NCBI GenBank assembly: GCA_029551285.1
Contig: JAKPFT010000085.1
Location: 1 to 38,213 of the forward strand
Reading direction: 5' to 3'
From: a bacterium
GTDB taxonomy: Bacteria; Ratteibacteria; UBA8468; B48-G9; DSTR01
Length of the DNA stretch: 38,213 bases
Positions 16,906-24,061 of this stretch are shown here, piece by piece (position 1 is the stretch's first letter; every line of letters begins with the position of its first letter). The position numbers were made by a program, and so were the translations under genes. The notes under the pieces are model-generated. The model was not told where the DNA came from and searched no databases. It worked only from the letters and a program-made list of their open reading frames with translations.

Positions 16906-17139
16906 CTACTTCAACATCTGTTTGATTTCTTCCACAGTAGGAACTTTCCCGGATACTTTCACCTCGCCATCCACGGCCAGGGCCGGCGTCATCATTACCC
17001 CGAAATTCATGATGTCGTTGATGTTGGTCACCTTGACCAGTTCATATTCCAGACCAAGTTCTCTGGCCGCTATCTCCGCATTCTCTGATAACTTCTTGCA
17101 TTTAGGACATCCTGTCCCCAGAATCTGTATCTTTTTCAT
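16906..17139 (-). CDS. Small thioredoxin-like redox protein (CPKC)
   Basis: 77-residue cytosolic protein of the small thioredoxin/glutaredoxin-like (redox-active disulfide protein 2) family. The active site is GTGCPKCKKL near residues 8-17, and MMTPAL carries the cis-proline. It is normal length for the family, which is often found beside arsenic genes. ATG at 17139 has GAGGAGG seven bases upstream; an in-frame extension to 17211 runs into the repeat and is rejected. It is the first gene of the arsenic/thiol operon and could supply electrons to ArsC or CcdA. Confidence 0.88.
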   Translation of the reverse strand: MKKIQILGTGCPKCKKLSENAEIAARELGLEYELVKVTNINDIMNFGVMMTPALAVDGEVKVSGKVPTVEEIKQMLK

Positions 17140-17166
17140 TCTGCACCTCCTCAGTTTTTCTGGTTC

Positions 17167-17511
17167 TGTTAAAATTCTGAGTTGTTTTTTTAGTCTTTTT
17201 TTGTGGCTCAATGGTTCTGCAATTCTTTATCTCCCTCCCCTTCCTCCCACACTGTCAAAAAAGGAAGGGAATAACTGGCGAACGATTTGCGAAGGCACAG
17301 TTACAAGACAAGACGAAAAGCGGCAGCGCTCGGTAAGCGGACCGGATAAGTCCATCCGGGACGCAATACCTTACTCGGCGGTGTCTGAGCTCGCCAGATG
17401 GCGAATGAGTTCGCCGAGCTACCGATTTCGGCGTAGTCCTTGTCTGTGCCGGAGCACTTTGAGTGAGCCAGTTTGTTCCCTTTCTTTTCATTCCTCTTTT
17501 ATTCCTTTTTT
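17167..17511 (+). repeat. Foldback repeat, copy B, with left extension
   Basis: Complete copy. The core runs from TGTCAAAAAAGGAA (17253-17266) to 17511, where TTCCTTTTTT abuts copy C directly. About 86 bases to the left (from GTTAAAA) are also shared with copy D, so the full unit is near 345 bases. Small differences from copy A (GGCGAATGAG for GGCGAGCGAG) shorten the central hairpin, whereas the outer CTCGGCG/CGCCGAG arms are kept. It sits just upstream of the arsenic operon. Confidence 0.85.
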
Positions 17512-17814
17512 GGTTCTGCCTGTCCTTGTCTCTCTCCGCTTCCTCCCCATTGTCAAAAAAGGAAGGGGACAGCTGGCGAACGAATGGCGAAGGCACAGAT
17601 ACAAGACAAGACGAAAAGCGGCAGCGTTCGGTAAGCGGCCCGGACAATTCCATCCGGGACGCAATACCTTACTCGGCGGTGTTTGAGCTCGCCAGATGGC
17701 GAGCGAGTTCGCCGAGCAACCGATTTCGGCGTAGTCCTTGTCTGTGCCGAAGCACCTTCCAGTGAGCCAGTTTGTTCCCTTTCTTTTCATTCCTCTTTCT
17801 TCCATTTTTTGACA
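17512..17814 (+). repeat. Foldback repeat, copy C, head-to-tail with copy B
   Basis: Second unit of a direct tandem pair with a period of about 299 bases, from GGTTCTGCC at 17512. The core runs from TGTCAAAAAAGGAA (17551-17564) to TTTTTTGACA ending at 17814. The core is about 264 bases and restores the strong GCTCGCC/GGCGAGC hairpin seen in copy A. Its right end presents TTGACA (17809-17814) towards the transglutaminase-like gene. Confidence 0.85.
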
Positions 17815-17858
17815 CTACCCCTTATGTTATCATAGTGGAAACCTGCCGGGAAAGAAAA

Positions 17859-18494
17859 ATGACTGTTGAACCTGACTATTTCCGGGCCACAAGGGTCTGC
17901 GACCTTGACCATCCCCGGATTGGCCTCTTAAGCCAGCAACTGGTGGCTTCCTGCTCCACGGAGCGAGAAAAGGCTGTGGCTATCTTCAATTTTGTCCGGG
18001 AGAAAATCCTTTACCGGTTTGACTATCCAGGCACTCTGGCCTCCACCACCCTGGTCAGAAGGAAAGGCAACTGCTTTAACAAGGCCAATCTCCAGATTGC
18101 CCTGTTAAGGCGTGCCGGCATACCTGCAGCCTACGGCGTCTGCCTTATTCACCGGGAAGTCTTCCAGCCTCTGCTGCCAGAAGATATCTACCAGCTGGTC
18201 AGCGAACCCACTGTGCACGTCTACGCCTGCTGCTACTTAAAAAACTCCTGGGTCGCAGCTGACGCCACTATTGACCGGCAGACCTACGAAAATTTTTACC
18301 TCAATCAGCCTGGCTGGTTCTACGCTGACTGGGATGGCACCACCGACTACCTGTTAGCTGAGGCTCACCTGGTGGCCAAACAGGGCCTTTATGCCAACAT
18401 TGACCTTTTCCTGATGCAGCCCCCGCGTTTCTGGACCGACCAGTTGCTTGAGCGTGCCAACCAGCACCTGGAGAAACTGCTCCAGAACCCCTGA
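17859..18494 (+). CDS. Transglutaminase-like cysteine protease-fold protein
   Basis: 211-residue protein of the transglutaminase-like superfamily, often peptidases or amidases in bacteria. The catalytic triad is C72 (KGNCFNKA), H120 (PTVHVYAC) and D135 (VAADATID). No signal peptide, so a cytosolic role is likely; substrate unknown. ATG at 17859 begins the conserved part; the frame extends into the repeat upstream, but those residues are repeat-derived. The ribosome binding site is weak (GGGAAAG). The gene is isolated: the repeat lies upstream and the convergent dockerin-protein gene downstream. Confidence 0.8.
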   Translation: MTVEPDYFRATRVCDLDHPRIGLLSQQLVASCSTEREKAVAIFNFVREKILYRFDYPGTLASTTLVRRKGNCFNKANLQIALLRRAGIPAAYGVCLIHREVFQPLLPEDIYQLVSEPTVHVYACCYLKNSWVAADATIDRQTYENFYLNQPGWFYADWDGTTDYLLAEAHLVAKQGLYANIDLFLMQPPRFWTDQLLERANQHLEKLLQNP

Positions 18495-18548
18495 TCGCCA
18501 TCTCTTTTGGTCTGACGGAACTATTGCCCCTTGATGGTTCCGAAAGAT

Positions 18549-18572
18549 GGGTGCTTTTTTCTGAAAACACCC
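18549..18572. terminator. Possible hairpin between convergent genes
   Basis: GGGTG (18549-18553) and CACCC (18568-18572) enclose a T-run and A-run that extend the stem (TTTT with AAAA). It lies between the ends of the transglutaminase-like and dockerin-protein genes, a place where a bidirectional terminator is expected. There is no clean U-tract after it, so this is weak. Confidence 0.3.
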
Positions 18573-18604
18573 GGTCTGTTCTTATCTGGCTGGAAGGAAA
18601 ATGG

Positions 18605-21523
18605 TCAATTTAGATTCAGAATTTCCTTTAAGAGAAGTATTACATCAAAAATATCAACCACGCCATCTCGGTTAATATCCCCGAGCAGAAGGTCAGGTTC
18701 GTCAAACCCTAATACGACCCTGACACAGATCACCAAATCCGCGATGTCCAGACTTCCGTCTTCGTTTAAGTCACCCCTTTGTGCGGGGATTTTCCAGAAT
18801 GTGCCATATACCTTGCTGTAATCCTGATTCCAGAAAACGAGAAAGTTATTGTTGGCATTACCTGGCACCACCGCGGGCTTTTGTTTAAAACCGGCATAGT
18901 TGGTTATCAAAAGGTCGCTTTCAAACGCGGGACCTTCTGCTGTTATCTTCTGAGCGTAAATGTATGAGTTACCGTAAGTCTGCTGCCCCTGGCTGTCCGC
19001 GTAGTCGTGCCAGAAAGCCCATTCTGTCCCATCTTTGGCCACCGCGACATCTATAATATCTCCCTCTTGCAAACTGGTTCGGGACACATAAAAGGCACTG
19101 CTTGACACGGTACCGTCTCCGTTCAGATAATTTGCCCTAACCCGGTATGAATTGATAATAGAATAACCCAGCAGATACTTGCCAGTAGTTGAGTTATAGA
19201 TTAAAGAAGGACAATCCAGACCATTGCTGTTAGGCGAGGTTGCCACTGTCTGCTCTGTCCCGAGTGAGCCGTCATTTTCCACCGTTCTTCCTTTCATATT
19301 CTTTTGCCTGTAAGAATAAACCGCCAGGAAATTATCAGAATCCGGATTGTACGCGACTGCGCCACTGTATCCGTACTCGCTATATTGGCCAATCTGGAAA
19401 AGAGGAACAACTGTATTTCCGTCCTTGTCCAGTATAATTCCCTTCCAGGCTCCGCCGTAAACATATTCGCACGCCATTACCAAATAACTTCCGGATTGGG
19501 TATTGACTGCGGCCGCCGGAAACCAGTAGTTGGCGTCAACAATAATAAATTCCTGGCCCACCTCCCGGGTTGCACCGTCAATAAAAACCCCGCGCAGTTT
19601 GGAGTCGGCAGAAAAAACCACCAGGTACTTCTGATTGACTGGATTGTAAACAACCTCTGGCTGGCGAGGTATCCAGCCTGCGGAGTAAATAAGAAATTTG
19701 CTTCCTATCACTTCTCCGTTGTCATTCAAAAAACAGCCCCAGAGTTTGTTGCTTTTCCTGGTAACTACGAGGTAACTGCTGCCCTTTGCCACCTGCGGCT
19801 GGTCATTCCACTCTGTTTCCAGTCCTGTCTCAATCTGGATAAACATCTGGAGGTCTTTTTCAATCACAGTAGCACCATCTGTGACGGAAACGGAAAAATA
19901 AAAGGCACCGGTTTCCTGGGGAGTGCCGGAAACAATGCCGGTTGCCACATCAAAATCAAGGCCTGAGGGAAGACGGCCCGAAGTAATCTGCCATTGATAC
20001 CGGTTGCCATTCCCGCCAGTGGCAGCAATGCGGTACTGGTAAGGCTGGCCAAAGGTCCCGTTGGTTAAGGCGTTCACGGAAACAGCCAAAGGAGAAGAAG
20101 CATCCAGTGTTCCATTGTTGAACAGCTTCTGTGCATAGATATTTCCACCTGACGACCAGACAAAGATTATTCCATCTCCGTCCTCAACCATCTGGTAGTC
20201 ATTGCCAACCGCCTGATTGAAAACCTGCACCCCGCCCACCGTCCACCAGCCCACCCCGTTTATGTCAATCTTTTGCACCATTATGCCATTACTAACCAGC
20301 CAGGAAACCAGAAAATTACCGTCTGAAGTGTTGATGATTCTGGGAGTGTTGCTGTCTGTGTTGCTTACCAGCATTCCATTATCCCCCCATTGGACATTGC
20401 CGCTGGCATCCACCCGCTGTGCGTATATCCGGTAACCGCTTCGGCCATCCCGCCAGACTACTATCGCACCACCCTGCCCGTCAGAAACAGCCTGAAGCTG
20501 CTCCTGCCCCCCGGAAGCGGTGCAAATCCCGACTCCGCCGTCCTGCCACATAACACTGCCCGCAGAACTGACCCTCTGGGCAAAGATGTCGCTGGTATTT
20601 TCCCCGTTGCGGTTGTCAGTCCAGAAACATATCACGCCTCCGGCTCCGTCTGGCGCCGCGTCATACGTTGCCACTACTTGATTGAGAATATTATTGGGCA
20701 AAGAAACCCTTACCCCTTCGCGGTCCCAGACCTTGGCTTCGGCCAATCTCTGAACTCTTAGAGACCTCCAGCCCGGATAAGGACCGTCCCGGGCATCCAG
20801 CCAGGCAATGACCGCTTCACCCACGCCCGTACTTATCACTTTGGAAGTATCGGCAATTGAACCTTCGCCATCGCCTCCGCCCATGCAAGAGATAGACCCG
20901 TAATCAACCACGCGTTCTCCCTGAGTATTCAGCCGAGCCGCCTTCAACCGGTTATACCACAGCCGGAATCCGGCGTACGTCCAGGAAGAAAAGATACCTC
21001 CTGCTCCATCCTGACATATGGATTCATTAGCGCCGCTGTCTCCTTCCTGCACAAGTACACCACCCAGCCCCCAGAGCAGGTTTCCTTCTCCGTCAATCCG
21101 ATTAGCCCGAACATTATCGCATTGAATACCTCCGCCGGAAGAGTCAGTCCAGGTAAAGAAAGCGCCCCCGCTTCCGTCGGATGCTGCTTTCACCCCCTGC
21201 TGTCGTTCAAACGTCACATTTTCCCATCCTCGCACAAGGACCAGGCCATTATCCTGCCAAAGGCACTCACCTGAAGAACTTAATTTCTGTCCATAGATAT
21301 CCCGGAATTTCCAGGAGGCCCCGGGCACAGTTCCCCGGCGTTCGTCCACCCAGAAAATCAGACAATATCCGTTTGGTGTCCGGACAATCTGCGGCTGAAA
21401 TTGGTTTTCCGGCGCCTCGCAAATTGCCACCGGTGAAGAGATTTGATTAGACCAGGCAAAGACCGGATGCGGGACTGAAACCAGCAGCAAGAAAAGAACC
21501 AGGAAAGTTTTCCTGAAAGTCAT
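18605..21523 (-). CDS. Secreted beta-repeat protein with Ig-like domain and C-terminal type I dockerin
   Basis: 972 residues: signal peptide 1-23 (FLVLFLLLVS, cleavage near VFA), then about 450 residues of propeller-like repeats (VSDGQGGAIVVWRDGR-type units), a putative Ig domain (FGQPYQYRIAATG to VSVTDGATVIEK, about 490-560), a second repeat region, and a type I dockerin tail (about 916-972). The dockerin has two calcium-binding repeats (DLNEDGSLDIADLV and DINRDGVVDIFDVI). Dockerins bind cohesins, but in non-cellulosomal bacteria they also tail many secreted proteins; no cohesin is in this window. AAGGAGG precedes ATG at 21523. It could be a surface-binding protein; no enzyme motif is seen. 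Confidence 0.85.
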   Translation of the reverse strand: MTFRKTFLVLFLLLVSVPHPVFAWSNQISSPVAICEAPENQFQPQIVRTPNGYCLIFWVDERRGTVPGASWKFRDIYGQKLSSSGECLWQDNGLVLVRGWENVTFERQQGVKAASDGSGGAFFTWTDSSGGGIQCDNVRANRIDGEGNLLWGLGGVLVQEGDSGANESICQDGAGGIFSSWTYAGFRLWYNRLKAARLNTQGERVVDYGSISCMGGGDGEGSIADTSKVISTGVGEAVIAWLDARDGPYPGWRSLRVQRLAEAKVWDREGVRVSLPNNILNQVVATYDAAPDGAGGVICFWTDNRNGENTSDIFAQRVSSAGSVMWQDGGVGICTASGGQEQLQAVSDGQGGAIVVWRDGRSGYRIYAQRVDASGNVQWGDNGMLVSNTDSNTPRIINTSDGNFLVSWLVSNGIMVQKIDINGVGWWTVGGVQVFNQAVGNDYQMVEDGDGIIFVWSSGGNIYAQKLFNNGTLDASSPLAVSVNALTNGTFGQPYQYRIAATGGNGNRYQWQITSGRLPSGLDFDVATGIVSGTPQETGAFYFSVSVTDGATVIEKDLQMFIQIETGLETEWNDQPQVAKGSSYLVVTRKSNKLWGCFLNDNGEVIGSKFLIYSAGWIPRQPEVVYNPVNQKYLVVFSADSKLRGVFIDGATREVGQEFIIVDANYWFPAAAVNTQSGSYLVMACEYVYGGAWKGIILDKDGNTVVPLFQIGQYSEYGYSGAVAYNPDSDNFLAVYSYRQKNMKGRTVENDGSLGTEQTVATSPNSNGLDCPSLIYNSTTGKYLLGYSIINSYRVRANYLNGDGTVSSSAFYVSRTSLQEGDIIDVAVAKDGTEWAFWHDYADSQGQQTYGNSYIYAQKITAEGPAFESDLLITNYAGFKQKPAVVPGNANNNFLVFWNQDYSKVYGTFWKIPAQRGDLNEDGSLDIADLVICVRVVLGFDEPDLLLGDINRDGVVDIFDVILLLKEILNLN

Positions 21524-21824
21524 TTTCCCTCCTTATTTTTCAGGGTCTGGCTTAATTTTTTTACCCTATATTTTTTTTCGTGTCAATTTCGCTGCGGGTT
21601 TAACCTGATTTCAGTGGCTCTGCAAAAAAGCAAAGTTTTTAGTTAAAGCATCCGGGCTATGGGCCTCAGTTGTGTGATAGTAACCTGGTCGCACCATCCC
21701 TGCGGAAACAATCACGGACTAAATTAGCGGCGACTCTAACGGGTAACATTGATATCTTTGCAGGGCTGTTATTGTCAGGGCAGGGTGTCACACGGTTTTC
21801 AAAATCTTAAACTGCCGGAAGGTA
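21524..21824. other. Intergenic region, 301 bp
   Basis: Gap between the UroD-like gene and the dockerin-protein gene, both leftward. Its left part carries the predicted dockerin-protein promoter. In the remainder I saw no gene, tRNA, repeat copy or clear terminator. Confidence 0.5.
21558..21586 (-). promoter_or_regulatory. Predicted promoter of the dockerin-protein gene
   Basis: On the minus strand, TTGACA (21581-21586) and TAAAAA (21558-21563) are separated by 17 bases, about 35 bases before the ATG at 21523. The -35 is perfect and the -10 is weak. Prediction only. Confidence 0.45.
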
Positions 21825-22916
21825 TTACTGGACAGCACCGGCAAACGGGTAGAAATTCAGGGCTGTCTCAAACATGGTGACGATATTTTCCGGCGGGGTG
21901 CCGGCCTGAATACTGTGAGAGGGGCCAAAGATATACCCACCCCCTTTGCCCAGCACGGTAATCAGCCTTTCCACCTCCTGCCGGACCTCCTCGGAAGAAC
22001 CAAAGGGCAGCGTCTTCTGGACACTCACGCCTCCCTGAAAGGAAAGTCGCTGGCCAAACCGTGTTTTAAGTTCTACCGGATCCATGCCCCGCGCATCCAA
22101 CTGCAAACTCTGAAGAACATCCATACCTATCTCCATCAATTCTGGCACCAGTTCTATTACTGCGCCGTCAGAATGATATATTACCCGCGCTCCGTAGTGG
22201 TGAATTACATTATTCAGCCGGAGATGGTGCGGCCTGATGTACCTGGCCCAGAGCGAAGGCGAGACCAAAAGTCCCTGCTGGCCGGCCAGGTCGTCAGCGG
22301 TAAAAGCCAGGTCAATCCTTCCGCGACCGGCTTCAAGTATCGCTTGAAAGTGCGCCACCATAAAATCCGCCACCCTGCTCAGTAAGTAGTCAGCCAGTTC
22401 TGGATTGACCATGAAGTCAAGCAGTAGTTGCTGGAAACCGCGGAGGTACCAGGCCGTTTCAAAGATATTGCCGTTGGCGATCATCACTGCCCAGTTACCT
22501 GTCCTGTCCAGAGCCGCCAGTTGCTCGCCAATGACCTGGTAATCAAAAAACTCTTTCCGGGGCCACGGGTAGTTCTGTAACTGGTCAATGGTTTGAAATT
22601 CTTTCAGTGGATGGCAAACGATTTCTTCATAACTATCCAGGCTGTTAGCAACCGGCTGACGAACCACTCCCCAGATGTCAGTGCCTTCCGGTAAAGACGG
22701 ACCGCGGTAAGCCGGAGACACCATCCTGATATCCAGGAAACTTTTCAGATACTCTTCCACACCGATCCCGCGTGTCTGCTGCAGGTACTTCGCCAGGGCC
22801 TGCCGGGCCGGGGGATTAATCCCGGCGCAAACCATAGCCATGGGAATACGGTCTGTCTCCTGGTGCGCCAGTGCCAGATTTACTCTCTCCCGCGCAGAAA
22901 GCTTTTCCCGCTTCAT
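21825..22916 (-). CDS. Uroporphyrinogen decarboxylase-superfamily protein (1)
   Basis: 363-residue cytosolic TIM-barrel protein of the UroD/MtaA/CmuA superfamily. Family hallmarks: RERVNLALAHQETDRIP at the N-terminus, DDLAGQQGLLVSPSLW (208-223), and the C-terminal GYIFGPSHSIQAGTPPENI. In corrinoid:thiol methyltransferases the zinc site is His-x-Cys; here it reads HSDG (248-251), so zinc is probably not bound that way. It is last in the sugar operon, 53 bases after a second UroD-like gene. Such proteins are common in carbohydrate clusters of these bacteria, with no established reaction. Heme synthesis is unlikely. Confidence 0.82.
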   Translation of the reverse strand: MKREKLSARERVNLALAHQETDRIPMAMVCAGINPPARQALAKYLQQTRGIGVEEYLKSFLDIRMVSPAYRGPSLPEGTDIWGVVRQPVANSLDSYEEIVCHPLKEFQTIDQLQNYPWPRKEFFDYQVIGEQLAALDRTGNWAVMIANGNIFETAWYLRGFQQLLLDFMVNPELADYLLSRVADFMVAHFQAILEAGRGRIDLAFTADDLAGQQGLLVSPSLWARYIRPHHLRLNNVIHHYGARVIYHSDGAVIELVPELMEIGMDVLQSLQLDARGMDPVELKTRFGQRLSFQGGVSVQKTLPFGSSEEVRQEVERLITVLGKGGGYIFGPSHSIQAGTPPENIVTMFETALNFYPFAGAVQ

Positions 22917-22969
22917 CGTTTCGCCTGTTCCAGGCTACCGAGGGCAAGACTTGCTGCCTGCTGAGATTC

Positions 22970-24061
22970 TTACCAGCGGAAAGCCAGCTCGTGGGCAAGG
23001 TCCAGGTAGAGTTTGACTGCCTGCGGCGGTACATTATAGGGAATGTGGTTGCCAATGCACATCATGTAACCGCGGCACATCCGGCCAGTCTCCACCATTT
23101 TTTCCACCATATTCCTGATCTCTTCCGGCCGGTTACGCATCAGCACCCGGTTGTCCCCTTCTCCGGCTAAGAAACAGTCTCTGTATTTTCTGGCAATGTT
23201 TTTGTAGTTGGTGTAAGGCTCGCTGATCACCCCCAGCGCGCCGCAGGCCATAATGTCATCCACGAAAACGTCCAGGCAGCCATCAGACATAAAAATAACG
23301 TGTTTGCCGGCAGCCTTCACGATGGACCAGAATTCTTCATACCTGGGAAAAATGTGCCGGCGCATCCACTTCGGGTGGCAGACCGGACCGCTGGAGATAA
23401 CGATATCGTCGTGGCAGACGACAAAGTTAACCGGCAGCCGGGCAAAGGCCCGGAAGACCCGACGGTTGATTTCTGCAAATTCTTCCAGAATCCGCTCAAA
23501 TTCTGGCTCAAGACAGATGGAGAGAAAATTCTCGTAGCCAAAGACCAGCAGCGGCCACATAAAAAGGGTGTTGTAAAAACCAACCATGGTGGCGGAACCT
23601 TCCGGCGCTTTCTCGCCCCATTCAGCAGGATAGTTCTGGCGAAAACGCTGGTAGATAACCTCTTCACTCCGGTAATCGCCATCCACCACTACATTCCAGC
23701 CGGTGAAATCTCCCTGTTCTAACGGACTGAAGCGCAGCATCTCCTCCTGGCTGGAAAACCGCTGGCTGGCGATTTCCTGCTGCCAGTAGTCCCGGTAAGC
23801 ATTTCCCCAGAAGCCTTTCCCTTTATCCTTCTGGGTCTCCGGCCTGGGCAGTGGCTGGTCGGTGGCCGGTGCTGGAAGGTAAAGATACGGGTAAAGCTGG
23901 TTCAATTTTTCTATGCAGGTTTTCGGGCGCTGGTAGTAGTTTATTCCGGTAATGTAGGTAGCCGCATCCGGATTGGACCAGTGTTCCCAGTGAATGATGT
24001 GGGCTGGTCCCCGGCCCAAAAAAGTTTCGTATCTGGGGTCTTCTTCCTGTTTCTCGCTCAT
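22970..24061 (-). CDS. Uroporphyrinogen decarboxylase-superfamily protein (2), divergent
   Basis: 363 residues, distantly related to the following gene product. The central and C-terminal UroD features remain: VCHDDIVISSGPVCHPKW (215-232), then IFMSDG (256-261) where MtaA-type enzymes have His-x-Cys, so it also lacks the classical zinc ligands. The N-terminal third (GRGPAHIIHWEHWSNP) differs from standard UroD. Its ATG overlaps the TGA of the GH36 gene (ATGA), so the two are translationally coupled. Substrate unknown. Confidence 0.75.
   Translation of the reverse strand: MSEKQEEDPRYETFLGRGPAHIIHWEHWSNPDAATYITGINYYQRPKTCIEKLNQLYPYLYLPAPATDQPLPRPETQKDKGKGFWGNAYRDYWQQEIASQRFSSQEEMLRFSPLEQGDFTGWNVVVDGDYRSEEVIYQRFRQNYPAEWGEKAPEGSATMVGFYNTLFMWPLLVFGYENFLSICLEPEFERILEEFAEINRRVFRAFARLPVNFVVCHDDIVISSGPVCHPKWMRRHIFPRYEEFWSIVKAAGKHVIFMSDGCLDVFVDDIMACGALGVISEPYTNYKNIARKYRDCFLAGEGDNRVLMRNRPEEIRNMVEKMVETGRMCRGYMMCIGNHIPYNVPPQAVKLYLDLAHELAFRW

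Noticed and set aside
17140-17260. Promoter and ArsR operator for the arsenic operon
   Set aside because: No well-spaced -35/-10 pair or clear palindrome was found; the region is mostly the repeat's left extension.
17167-17814. CRISPR array from the tandem repeats
   Set aside because: Units are about 299 bases with only two copies and no spacers; no cas genes.
21524-21824. tRNA or riboswitch in the 301-bp gap
   Set aside because: No cloverleaf arms or known riboswitch core could be found by eye.
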